Source of the DNA: Xanthobacteraceae bacterium
GTDB lineage: Bacteria; Pseudomonadota; Alphaproteobacteria; Rhizobiales; Xanthobacteraceae
Length of the DNA stretch: 17,506 bases
Direction: 5' to 3'
NCBI GenBank assembly: GCA_025929595.1
Contig: JAICQA010000018.1
Coordinates: forward strand, 1-17,506
This document shows positions 1 to 7,086 of the stretch, piece by piece; within the stretch, counting starts at the first letter, position 1; each line of letters begins with the position of its first letter. A program made the translations under genes and the position numbers. The notes under the pieces were generated by a model. It had not been told where the DNA came from, made no database searches, and saw only the letters and a program-made list of their open reading frames with translations.

Positions 1-2545
1 AAAGATTCACGCCAATGCCGCCGCCGCCAACCTGGTCGGTGGCGCAATGAACCTCACCGATCTCATTCCGGGCTCGCATCACGCGCTCGCCAAAGCCCGC
101 AGCGAAGGCGAGGCGGAACTGAGCTTCGGCGTGCTGCGCATGTCGCTGCGGCGGATCGGCAACGACGACTACGCGATCGCGGCGGCCTTTACCGCACCCG
201 TGCGCGCGGAGGCCGAACAGGCAACGCCGAAGCAAGTCGTGCGGCAGTCGGAGCCCGAACCAACGAAGATCGAACCGTCCGTGCAGGCTGCACAACCCGC
301 GAAGGAACAAGCTCCGGTCGACCGTTCGCCTGAGCCGGTCAAGGAAGAGCCTGTCGCCGTCATTGAAGAGACGACCGAGCCGGTTGCGGCTGCGCCAGAG
401 CCGAAGATCGAGACGCCGAAGGCCGCGTCGAAGCCGCCGAGCCGGTTCGTGTGGCAGACCGACGCTGACAATCGCTTCTCGGCCGTGTCGGCTGAACTCG
501 CGATCATTGTGGGCTCCGCCTCTGCGGCGATTGCCGGCATGGACTGGCGCGAGGCGGGCGCGATCATCGGCATCGACGGCACGGACGCCGTCGCCAAGGC
601 GGTCGCGCGGCGCGATACGTGGTCGGGCATCACGGTCACCTGGCCGGTCGACGGTGACGAATTCGTGCGGCCGGTGGAGCTTGCCGCCCTCCCCGTCTTC
701 GACCGCGAGCGGCGTTTTCTCGGTTACCGCGGCTTCGGCGTGTTTCGCGAACAACTGCCGCGCCCGATTGAGGCAACGAAAAAGACTCCGCCGCGCTTGG
801 AAGAGCTCTCACCGATCGTCACCGACAAGCACGACACGCCCGCCGATTTCGAATTGCCGGCGGAGCCGCCGGTGTTCGGCAAACGGTCGCCGAATGTCGT
901 GCCGCTGCACAAGGGAGCGAGCGAGCCGGCGCGACCCTCGCTGTCGCCGACCGAGCGCAACGCGTTCCGCGAGATTGCCAAAGCGATCGGCACACGTATG
1001 AGCCGCACGGACGCCTCGAATTTCGCGCGCACACCCGCCAGATCCGAGAGCGCATCGCGCAGCCACGATGGCGAACGGGCGGTGCTCGACCGGCTGCCGA
1101 TCGGCGTTGTCGTGCACCGTAACGATCATGTTCTCTACGCCAACCGCACGCTGCTCGACTGGACCGGGCTTGAAAGCACGGAGACCCTCGAAAGTCAGGG
1201 CGGCATCGCGCGGCTGTTCGCGAACGGCCACGGCATCGATTCCAGCCACGACGAAGCGCATGGGCCGATCGCCATTCGCGGTCATGGCGACGAGCCGATC
1301 CCGGTTGAGGCGCGGCTCGTGTCGGCGCCGTGGGAAGGCGAAACGGCGCTGGTTTATGTGCTGCGCCGCGCGGGCTCCGGCATCGACGAACGCATGGAGG
1401 CGGGTGAACTCGCGCTGCGCGATGCGGAGGCGGCAGCTCGCGAAATGCGCTCGATCCTCGATACGGCGACGGACGGTGTTGCGCTCCTTGACCGTGAAGG
1501 CCGCGTGCTCGGCATGAATCGTTCGGCGGAAGCGTTGTTCGGTTTCGACTCCGCAGAAATCGAAGGCCGCAACTTTACGACACTGTTCGCGCCCGAAAGC
1601 CACCGCGCGGCGATGGACTATCTTGACGGTCTTGCGACCAACGGCGTCGCAAGCGTGTTGAACGACGGTCGCGAAGTGATCGGCCGTGTACGCGAGGGCG
1701 GCCTCATTCCGCTGTTCATGACGCTCGGGCGCGTCGGGGACGCAGGCAGCAAATTCTGCGCCGTCTTCCGCGATATCACCCAGTGGAAGCGCGCGGAGGA
1801 GGAACTCATCCATGCGCGGCGCCAGGCGGAGCGTGCGAACTCGGCGAAGTCCGACTTCCTCGCCAAGATCAGCCACGAGATTCGCACACCACTCAGTTCC
1901 ATCATCGGTTTTGCGGAAGTCATGATGGAAGAGCGGCTGGGGCCGATCGGCAACGAGCGCTATCGCGGCTACCTGAAAGACATCCATACTTCCGGCGACC
2001 ACCTCGTTTCGCTCATCAACGACCTGCTCGACCTCTCCAAGATCGAGGCTGGCAAGCTCGATCTCACTTTCGCGAGCGTCGATCTGAACGAAGTGGCGAG
2101 CCAGTCGATGGCATTGATGCAGCCGCAGGCAAACCGCGAGCGCATCATCATCCGCACCGCGCTGTCGCCGAATCTGCCGCCGGTCGTCGCCGACGCGCGC
2201 TCGATCCGCCAGATCGTGCTGAACCTCCTGTCGAACTCCATCCGCTTCACGCCGCCGGGCGGCCAAGTGATTGTTTCGACGACGCTCACCGACGAAGGCG
2301 AAGTGCATCTGCGCGTGCGCGACACGGGCATCGGCATGACGGATGCCGAGATCAAGACGGCCCTTGAACCGTTCCGGCAGATCGCCACATCCGGCCGCGG
2401 CAAGGAGACCGGCACGGGCCTCGGCCTGCCGCTCACGAAGGCTCTGGTGGAAGCCAATCGCGCCAGTTTCTCGATCAAGAGCACCGTGAACGCCGGCACG
2501 CTGGTGGAGATCGCGTTTCCTTCCACACGCGTGCTCGCAGAGTGA
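1..2545 (+). CDS. PdhS-type multi-PAS sensor histidine kinase (5' end outside window)
   Basis: Membrane-free sensor kinase fragment. The frame is already open at base 2, ahead of the first ATG at 47, and the coding-like residues upstream (ending NLVGGA) suggest the real start lies outside the window. Numbering from the ATG at 47: residues 50-130 are a Pro/Glu/Ala-rich linker; 133-233 look like a degenerate PAS domain; about 343-450 and 467-585 are PAS domains; about 570-605 is a coiled-coil linker. The HisKA domain has SHEIRTPL with phospho-accepting His610 and the HExxT pattern linked to phosphatase activity. The ATPase domain shows the N box NLLSN (726-730), DTGIGM (Asp759) and GTGLGLPL (789). 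The FAEVMMEE/GPIGNERYRGYLKDIH region resembles the PdhS/PleC/DivJ kinases that act on DivK in alphaproteobacterial cell-cycle control. No receiver domain follows. Confident for a PAS histidine kinase, moderately so for the PdhS subgroup. Confidence 0.9.
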   Translation, partial: KIHANAAAANLVGGAMNLTDLIPGSHHALAKARSEGEAELSFGVLRMSLRRIGNDDYAIAAAFTAPVRAEAEQATPKQVVRQSEPEPTKIEPSVQAAQPAKEQAPVDRSPEPVKEEPVAVIEETTEPVAAAPEPKIETPKAASKPPSRFVWQTDADNRFSAVSAELAIIVGSASAAIAGMDWREAGAIIGIDGTDAVAKAVARRDTWSGITVTWPVDGDEFVRPVELAALPVFDRERRFLGYRGFGVFREQLPRPIEATKKTPPRLEELSPIVTDKHDTPADFELPAEPPVFGKRSPNVVPLHKGASEPARPSLSPTERNAFREIAKAIGTRMSRTDASNFARTPARSESASRSHDGERAVLDRLPIGVVVHRNDHVLYANRTLLDWTGLESTETLESQGGIARLFANGHGIDSSHDEAHGPIAIRGHGDEPIPVEARLVSAPWEGETALVYVLRRAGSGIDERMEAGELALRDAEAAAREMRSILDTATDGVALLDREGRVLGMNRSAEALFGFDSAEIEGRNFTTLFAPESHRAAMDYLDGLATNGVASVLNDGREVIGRVREGGLIPLFMTLGRVGDAGSKFCAVFRDITQWKRAEEELIHARRQAERANSAKSDFLAKISHEIRTPLSSIIGFAEVMMEERLGPIGNERYRGYLKDIHTSGDHLVSLINDLLDLSKIEAGKLDLTFASVDLNEVASQSMALMQPQANRERIIIRTALSPNLPPVVADARSIRQIVLNLLSNSIRFTPPGGQVIVSTTLTDEGEVHLRVRDTGIGMTDAEIKTALEPFRQIATSGRGKETGTGLGLPLTKALVEANRASFSIKSTVNAGTLVEIAFPSTRVLAE

Positions 2546-2590
2546 TTGACGCCGGGCGGATTCCTTGCAATGAAAAAAGCGTGGGGCATC

Positions 2591-2607
2591 AATAGCTTAT
2601 AGCTATT
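2591..2607. promoter_or_regulatory. perfect 7-3-7 dyad upstream of bfd
   Basis: AATAGCT-TAT-AGCTATT is an exact inverted repeat with 7-base arms and a 3-base centre. It overlaps the Irr-like box at 2596-2612 and ends 18 bases before the bfd start codon. Its symmetry and place suggest an operator. The bound protein is not known from sequence; Irr or a second iron regulator is possible. Confidence 0.4.
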
Positions 2608-2612
2608 CTAAA
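2596..2612 (+). promoter_or_regulatory. Irr-box (ICE)-like iron operator of bfd
   Basis: CTTATAGCTATTCTAAA fits the alphaproteobacterial Irr box (roughly TTTAGAA-N3-TTCTAAA) perfectly in the right half, TTCTAAA, and at 4 of 7 positions in the left half. It lies 13 bases upstream of the bfd start, so a bound protein would cover the promoter core or transcription start. The same half-site recurs before bfr. That this is the Irr site is inferred from known Irr regulons, which include bacterioferritin genes. Confidence 0.55.
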
Positions 2613-2625
2613 GAGCAAACGTTCG

Positions 2626-2853
2626 GTGATTGTCTGTTCCTGCAACGTGCTGTCCGACAGCCAAGTGCGCGAGACCTGCGCCCGTGCGAACGCGCCACGT
2701 TCGCCGTTTCAGGTCTATCAATGCCTCGGCTGCAGCCCTCAGTGCGGCCGCTGCGCGCGCACCATCCGCGGCATCATGGACGAAGCCTTGAAGGGCGCCT
2801 GCGAAACCTGCCCCGCCGTTTGCCCGGCGGCCGGTGTCGTTCCCGCCGAGTAA
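2626..2853 (+). CDS. bfd: bacterioferritin-associated ferredoxin (Bfd)
   Basis: A 75-residue [2Fe-2S] protein that binds bacterioferritin and passes electrons to its haem, reducing stored ferric iron for release into the cytoplasm. It starts with GTG as MIVCSCN, which matches the family N-terminus; only a weak AAAGAG lies upstream. The four cluster ligands of the family are Cys4 and Cys6 (CSC) and Cys40 and Cys43 (QCGRC). Six further cysteines are present (18, 33, 36, 59, 62, 66), including CLGC before the second ligand pair and CETC followed by Cys66 near the C-terminus. This is far more than in the E. coli protein. The gene starts 80 bases after the kinase and ends 86 bases before bfr on the same strand, with an iron-box-like operator at each gene. 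Confidence 0.93.
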   Translation: MIVCSCNVLSDSQVRETCARANAPRSPFQVYQCLGCSPQCGRCARTIRGIMDEALKGACETCPAVCPAAGVVPAE

Positions 2854-2879
2854 TGCCCGGTTCCGGCCGGGAACACGGC

Positions 2880-2907
2880 TGGACAATCATATTTGAATAG
2901 TTCTAAA
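2880..2907 (+). promoter_or_regulatory. candidate bfr promoter overlapped by the iron box
   Basis: TGGACA at 2880-2885 (5 of 6 to TTGACA), a 16-base spacer, then TCTAAA at 2902-2907 (4 of 6 to TATAAT). The -10 would sit inside the Irr-like box, an arrangement that suits repression. The predicted transcript would start near 2914, about 26 bases before the ATG. This is sequence inspection only; alphaproteobacterial promoters are hard to call. Confidence 0.35.
2891..2907 (+). promoter_or_regulatory. Irr-box (ICE)-like iron operator of bfr
   Basis: ATTTGAA-TAG-TTCTAAA matches the 7-3-7 Irr-box pattern in 12 of its 14 arm positions (right half perfect, left half 5 of 7). It is 32 bases upstream of the bfr ATG. 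It is the better of the two boxes and shares TTCTAAA with the bfd box. In known relatives Irr acts on bfr when iron is low; that this is such a site here is inference. Confidence 0.6.
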
Positions 2908-2939
2908 CTGAGCCTCGTTCCGCACAGACGAGGCCGGCC

Positions 2940-3419
2940 ATGAAGGGCGATCCGAAAGTCATCGAGTTTCTGAACCGCGGGCTCCGCTCGGAGCTGACTG
3001 CGATCAACCAGTACTGGCTGCATTACCGCATGCTGGACAACTGGGGCTTGCTCGATCTCGCCAAGAAGTGGAAGGCCGAGGCGATCGAGGAAATGCACCA
3101 CGCCGACCGGTTCGTGGACCGCATTCTCTTTCTCGAGGGTTTCCCGAACCTCCAGGTGCTCGACCCGCTGCGCATCGGGCAGAACGTGAAGGAAGTGCTC
3201 GACAGCGACCTCGCGGCCGAGCACGACGCGCGCAAGCTCTACCAGGAAGCGGCGACATACTGTCATTCGGTGAAGGACTACCCGTCACGCGATCTCTTCG
3301 AGGACCTGATGAAGGACGAAGAAGGCCACATCGACTTCCTTGAGACGCAACTCGACCTCGTGAAGCAGCTCGGCGTCGAACTCTACTCGCAGCATCACGT
3401 CGGCAAGCTCGAGGATTGA
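2940..3419 (+). CDS. bfr: bacterioferritin, haem-containing iron storage protein
   Basis: Subunit of the 24-mer cytoplasmic shell that oxidises ferrous iron and stores it as a ferric mineral. All six di-iron ferroxidase ligands are present at the same numbers as in E. coli Bfr: Glu18, Glu51, His54, Glu94, Glu127 and His130. Met52, the haem ligand shared by two subunits, is also present (EEMHHAD). The length, 159 residues, is normal. The ATG is preceded by GAGG at 2930-2933 with a 6-base gap. The gene follows bfd, its redox partner, and has its own operator and candidate promoter, so it is probably transcribed separately or from both promoters. The C-terminus GKLED lacks any obvious extension. 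Confidence 0.97.
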   Translation: MKGDPKVIEFLNRGLRSELTAINQYWLHYRMLDNWGLLDLAKKWKAEAIEEMHHADRFVDRILFLEGFPNLQVLDPLRIGQNVKEVLDSDLAAEHDARKLYQEAATYCHSVKDYPSRDLFEDLMKDEEGHIDFLETQLDLVKQLGVELYSQHHVGKLED

Positions 3420-3443
3420 GGGGCGAAGACCGCCCTCACCTTT

Positions 3444-3589
3444 CGTCGTCCGGACGCGGGCGAAGCCCGCGAGCCGGGACCGTTCCGAAATTTGCCGATG
3501 ACGATCCTGGGTCTCGCCGCGTCTTGGATTGCCCGCATGGGTGCTCGCTCCGCTCGCCATGCAGGCGACGCGCCTCGCCCGGGATGACG
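3444..3589. repeat. palindromic intergenic repeat, copy 1 (bfr / VOC gene)
   Basis: This spacer between convergent genes is structured. The ends CGTCGTCCGG (3444-3453) and CCGGGATGACG (3579-3589) are near inverted repeats. Inside are GCGGGC-GAA-GCCCGC (3456-3470) and an inner pair GCATGG/CCATGC (3535-3540 and 3557-3562), extended by GCC/GGC. The build resembles the other two spacer repeats in the window and mobile palindromes common in rhizobial genomes. As RNA the hairpins could end transcription from either side. No poly-T tract is seen. Confidence 0.6.
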
Positions 3590-3608
3590 GATCGATGCGA
3601 GCGGCTGC

Positions 3609-4031
3609 TCAGGCGTTTTGCGCGGTCTCGGCGACCGCATTCATGTCCATCCACATGATTTCCCAGACATTGCCGTCGGGATCTTCAACATTGCGGTTGT
3701 ACATGAAGCCGTGATCCTGGAGCGGATTCGGATCGGCGCGTCCGCCTGCGGCCGCCGCGCGCTTCACCGTCTCATCCACCGCGTCGCGGCTATCGACGCT
3801 AAGCGCGATCAGCGAGTAGCTGTCGCGGCGGGCGTCGCCGATCGGCCGCTGGGTGAAGGTGCGATAGCGTTCATGCGTCATCACCATGACCCCGATCACA
3901 TCCGAGAGCATCACGCATTTTGCCTGATCGTCGGAAAACTGCGGGTTCGGCTCACCGCCGAGTGCCCTGTAAAACGCCACCGACGTATCCAGATTGCGCA
4001 CCGGAAAATTCAGGAAAACCATTCGACTCAT
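3609..4031 (-). CDS. VOC superfamily (glyoxalase-fold) protein
   Basis: A single-module vicinal-oxygen-chelate protein of 140 residues. The start is set by AAGGAG (complement of 4039-4044), 7 bases before the ATG at 4031; another ATG at 4037 sits only one base from that site and is unlikely to be used. The N-terminus FLNFPVRNLDTSVAFYRALGG is the first beta-alpha unit. Near the C-terminus DPDGNVWEIMW carries the usual metal-ligand glutamate of the second unit. At the usual first-ligand position there is Asn rather than His, so the metal site may be altered. It resembles the predicted lactoylglutathione-lyase group often filed under COG3607, whose substrate is not established. It lies alone, convergent with bfr and divergent from the iron transporter genes. 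Family is clear; reaction is unknown. Confidence 0.88.
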   Translation of the reverse strand: MSRMVFLNFPVRNLDTSVAFYRALGGEPNPQFSDDQAKCVMLSDVIGVMVMTHERYRTFTQRPIGDARRDSYSLIALSVDSRDAVDETVKRAAAAGGRADPNPLQDHGFMYNRNVEDPDGNVWEIMWMDMNAVAETAQNA

Positions 4032-4179
4032 TTTCATTCTCCTTCGTATCCAGCGTCCTGCTCGACAATTCAGGAATATTTGTGGGCCGGCTGAAGGACT
4101 TGGAGCATTCGGCGAATGCGGAGGTGGACGCTCACGCCGTTTCCTTCTTCGAGCGATTCAAAACTACACCTTTTTGGAG

Positions 4180-4196
4180 TCAATCTAACTTATTGA
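4180..4196. promoter_or_regulatory. short dyad upstream of the iron transporter promoter
   Basis: TCAAT-N7-ATTGA lies in the AT-richer 276-base spacer between the VOC gene and fbpA, 18 bases ahead of the candidate -35. It could be an operator. Five-base arms with a free spacer are expected by chance in a stretch of this size, so support is weak. It does not match the Irr box. Confidence 0.2.
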
Positions 4197-4213
4197 ATTC
4201 ACGCGTCTATTCG

Positions 4214-4241
4214 TTGACGACGGCCTTTCGCAAGCCATAGT
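4214..4241 (+). promoter_or_regulatory. candidate promoter of the ferric-iron transporter operon
   Basis: TTGACG (4214-4219), a 16-base spacer and CATAGT (4236-4241) resemble a sigma-70 promoter. Transcription would start near 4248, leaving a leader of about 66 bases before the ATG at 4314. TTGAC in the -35 and GTCAA just at the -10 also form a distant inverted pair. Not tested. Confidence 0.35.
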
Positions 4242-4313
4242 CAAACATCGTAACCGGGCGCGCTAACTGCCTTGCCCGCATGGCCGATCGGCCCGGAAGT
4301 CATGGAGAACCCG

Positions 4314-5342
4314 ATGAACCGTCACCTCGCCGCGCACGGCTTCGCCGTCGCGTTAGCCTGCGCCTCGCTCTCCACCGCCGCCACGGCGCAAGGGGAAGTG
4401 AACCTCTATACCACGCGCGAGCCTGGCCTGATCCAGCCACTGCTGGACGCCTTCACCAAGGACACGAAGATCAAGGTCAACACGATCTTCATCAAGGACG
4501 GTCTCGCTGAGCGCGTGAAGACCGAAGGCGCCAATTCGCCGGCCGACATGATGATGACGGTCGACATCGGCAACCTGCTCGACACGGTGGACCAGGGCGT
4601 GAGTCAGGCGGTGCAGTCAGAGGCGCTGTCTTCCGCGATCCCAGCGCATCTGCGCGACAAGGACGGCCACTGGTTCGCGCTTAGCCTGCGCGCGCGACTG
4701 GTTTACGCGTCGAAGGAGCGCGTGAAGGACGCGAAGATGACCTACGAGTCCCTCTCCGATCCGAAATGGAAAGGCAAGATCTGCATCCGCTCGGGCACGC
4801 ATCCGTACAACACCGCGCTCTTTGCCGCGCATATCGTGCACCATGGCGAAGCCAAAACCGAGCAGTGGCTGACAGGCATCAAGAACAATCTGGCGCGCAA
4901 GGCATCGGGCGGCGACCGCGAAGTCGCGCGCGACATTCTCGGCGGCATCTGCGACGTGGGCATCGCCAATTCTTATTACGTTGGCTTGATGCGCAGCGGC
5001 AAAGGCGGCCCGGAACAGGAGAAATGGGCCGCGGCCATCAACCCGCTTCTGGCCACCTTCGAAAAGGGCGGCACGCATGTGAACATTTCGGGCGCGTCGA
5101 TCGCAAAGAACGCGCCGAACAAGGCCAACGCCGTGAAGCTGCTCGAGTATCTCGTCACCAACGAAGCGCAGGCGATCTACGCCAAGGCGAACTTCGAATA
5201 TCCCGTGCGGCCGTCGGCGCAAATCGACCCGATCATCGCCTCCTTCGGCAAGCTGACGCCCGATCCGATCGACCTGCGCGCCGTCGCCAAGGCACGCAAG
5301 GCCGCGACGTCGCTGGTCGACAAGGTCGGCTTCAATAATTGA
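4314..5342 (+). CDS. fbpA: periplasmic ferric-iron-binding protein of an ABC importer (FbpA/FutA type)
   Basis: Captures ferric iron in the periplasm and hands it to the permease. The ATG at 4314 is preceded by GGAG (4304-4307) with a 6-base gap; an in-frame ATG at 4302 is a weaker alternative. Residues 1-25 form a signal peptide with likely cleavage at ATA/Q, giving a mature protein beginning QGEVNLYTTREPG. This opening, with Tyr32, and the pair Tyr221-Tyr222 in NSYYVGLM are typical of FbpA/FutA proteins, where these tyrosines bind iron. The KWKGKICIRSG and THPYNTALFAAHI segments also fit. The length is 342 residues. It lies directly upstream of its permease. Iron as the substrate is inferred from the family and the tyrosines. 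Confidence 0.9.
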   Translation: MNRHLAAHGFAVALACASLSTAATAQGEVNLYTTREPGLIQPLLDAFTKDTKIKVNTIFIKDGLAERVKTEGANSPADMMMTVDIGNLLDTVDQGVSQAVQSEALSSAIPAHLRDKDGHWFALSLRARLVYASKERVKDAKMTYESLSDPKWKGKICIRSGTHPYNTALFAAHIVHHGEAKTEQWLTGIKNNLARKASGGDREVARDILGGICDVGIANSYYVGLMRSGKGGPEQEKWAAAINPLLATFEKGGTHVNISGASIAKNAPNKANAVKLLEYLVTNEAQAIYAKANFEYPVRPSAQIDPIIASFGKLTPDPIDLRAVAKARKAATSLVDKVGFNN

Positions 5343-5348
5343 CGGCTA

Positions 5349-5373
5349 GGGCGCGGCGGACACCGCCGCGCCC
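5349..5373 (+). promoter_or_regulatory. strong hairpin between fbpA and fbpB
   Basis: GGGCGCGGCGG-ACA-CCGCCGCGCCC is a perfect 11-bp, nearly all-GC stem with a 3-base loop. It starts 6 bases after the fbpA stop and is followed by TTACCTT. It is stable enough to act as a partial terminator or as a 3' shield for the fbpA message, which would give more binding protein than permease, as known for other binding-protein-dependent operons. The function is inferred. Confidence 0.6.
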
Positions 5374-5383
5374 TTACCTTGCC

Positions 5384-7084
5384 ATGATTGCCCACGCCGT
5401 CCGCCGCGTTGCTCCGAAGGGAGACGCACGGATCTGGACCTTCGCCTCCGTCGCCATCGCCCTCCTCGTGCTCGCGCCGGTCGTGGCGTTGATCGCGATT
5501 GCGGCGCAAGGCTCAGGCGATCTGTGGCCGCATCTCGCACGTTACGTGCTGCCACAGTCGGTGCGCGACACCGCCATCCTGCTCGCGGGCGTCGGCGTCA
5601 TCGTGGTCACCGTCGGCGTCGGCACGGCGTGGCTCGTATCGGTCTGCCGTTTCCCGGGGCGCGGGCTGTTCGACTGGGCGCTCCTGCTGCCACTCGCAGT
5701 GCCGACCTATATCGTCGCCTTTGCCTATCTTGATGTGCTGCACCCGCTGGGTCCCGTGCAGACCGCGGTGCGTGCCGTGCTCGGGATCGAGGATGTGCGC
5801 GGTTTCTCACTGCCCGAAATCCGCTCGCTCTGGGGCGCCTGCCTGCTGCTCGGCCTCGTGCTCTATCCCTACGTCTATCTCTCCGCGCGCGCGCTCTTTC
5901 TCATGCAGTCGGCCTCGATGCTGGAAGCCGCACGTACGCTCGGCGCGAGCGGAGCATCGACCTTCTTTCGCGTGGCGCTGCCGCTGGCGCGGCCGGCCAT
6001 TGTGATCGGCACTACGCTCGCGCTTCTTGAGGCGCTGAACGACATCGGCGCGTCGGAATTCCTCGGCGTGCGAACGCTCACGGTTTCGATCTATTCGACC
6101 TGGCTCAACCGTTCGAGCCTGCCGGGCGCGGCGCAGATCGCGCTCGTAATGCTCGCGGCCGTGATCGCTCTCGTGCTGCTGGAACGGTGGGCGCGGCGCA
6201 GGCAACGCTTCGCGGGGCACGCGCGACGCACCCATCCGCCCTCGCCCGTGCCGCTCAGCGGGTTGGCGGCGTTTGGCGCCATCCTCGCCTGCGCCACGCC
6301 GATCCTGCTCGGCTTTGTCGTTCCATCGCTCTACCTGGCTTCGGCCGCGTGGACGCGGGTAGCGTTGTTCGGTCTCTCGCCGCGCATTCTCATTGAAACA
6401 GGCAATACGGTCGGCTTCGCACTGATCGCAACGATAGTCACGCTCGCCCTCGGCCTGGTGCTTGCCTATGCGGTGCGGCTCGACCGCGGCGGGCTGGCGA
6501 CGACGGCGGCGCGGATCGCAAGCCTCGGCTACGCGATTCCGGGCACGGTGCTCGCGGTCGGTCTGCTCACGCCGCTCGCCGGGTTCGACAACATGATGGA
6601 CGGCATCATGCGCCAGCTTTTCGGAATCAGCACCGGGCTTATGCTCGCCGGCTCGGGCGCGGCGCTGGTGATCGCCTATGCCACGCGCTTTCTCGCGATC
6701 TCGGGGGGCGGCATCGAAGCCGGCTTCACGAAAATTCCGGCGAGCATCGATGGTGCGGCGCGAAGCCTCGGGCAGACGGCGGCGGGCACCGTATGGCGCG
6801 TGCATCTGCCGATGCTTGCGCCGGCGCTGGGTGCGGCCGCGATCCTCGTTTTCGTCGATTGCATGAAGGAGTTGCCTGCGACGCTGCTGCTGCGGCCCAT
6901 CGGATTCGAGACGTTGGCGACGCATATTTATGCCGAAGCATCGCGCGGGACCTATGAGGACGGCGCGGTGGCGGCCCTCCTGATCGTGCTCGTCGGGCTC
7001 GGGCCGGTCGTCCTGCTCGCCCGCATGAGCCGGCCGATGCTGGTGCTCAGCGGGCGGTCGGACAGCAGTAGCCGGGCGAGCTAG
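5384..7084 (+). CDS. fbpB: ferric-iron ABC transporter permease, two fused transmembrane modules (FbpB type)
   Basis: Inner-membrane channel of the ferric importer. It has about 12 hydrophobic segments in two similar halves. Each half carries an EAA-type loop that docks the ATPase: EAARTLGASGAS from residue 181 and DGAARSLGQTAAG from residue 456, followed by LPLARPAI and LPMLAPAL. The 566-residue length fits the fused permeases of the iron and thiamine family. The start is uncertain. I chose the ATG at 5384 because it follows the hairpin at 5349-5373; an in-frame TTG at 5339 overlaps the fbpA stop and would add 15 residues encoded by the hairpin. Neither has a good ribosome binding site. No FbpC-type ATPase follows; the next gene is convergent. 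Confidence 0.92.
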   Translation: MIAHAVRRVAPKGDARIWTFASVAIALLVLAPVVALIAIAAQGSGDLWPHLARYVLPQSVRDTAILLAGVGVIVVTVGVGTAWLVSVCRFPGRGLFDWALLLPLAVPTYIVAFAYLDVLHPLGPVQTAVRAVLGIEDVRGFSLPEIRSLWGACLLLGLVLYPYVYLSARALFLMQSASMLEAARTLGASGASTFFRVALPLARPAIVIGTTLALLEALNDIGASEFLGVRTLTVSIYSTWLNRSSLPGAAQIALVMLAAVIALVLLERWARRRQRFAGHARRTHPPSPVPLSGLAAFGAILACATPILLGFVVPSLYLASAAWTRVALFGLSPRILIETGNTVGFALIATIVTLALGLVLAYAVRLDRGGLATTAARIASLGYAIPGTVLAVGLLTPLAGFDNMMDGIMRQLFGISTGLMLAGSGAALVIAYATRFLAISGGGIEAGFTKIPASIDGAARSLGQTAAGTVWRVHLPMLAPALGAAAILVFVDCMKELPATLLLRPIGFETLATHIYAEASRGTYEDGAVAALLIVLVGLGPVVLLARMSRPMLVLSGRSDSSSRAS

Positions 7085-7086
7085 TT

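Noticed and set aside
809..2308. Long open frame (499 codons) antisense to the histidine kinase
   Set aside because: The opposite strand is a kinase with all motifs intact. The antisense product is arginine/histidine-rich low-complexity sequence, as expected from GC-rich codon use.
3444..3589. Short open frames of 60-90 codons in the bfr/VOC spacer
   Set aside because: They run through the palindromic repeat on both strands, have no ribosome binding site and encode arginine/proline-rich sequence.
4180..4196. Iron-regulator box for the fbp operon
   Set aside because: The short dyad does not match the Irr box, and five-base arms are likely by chance, so it is kept only as a weak feature and not raised as a finding.
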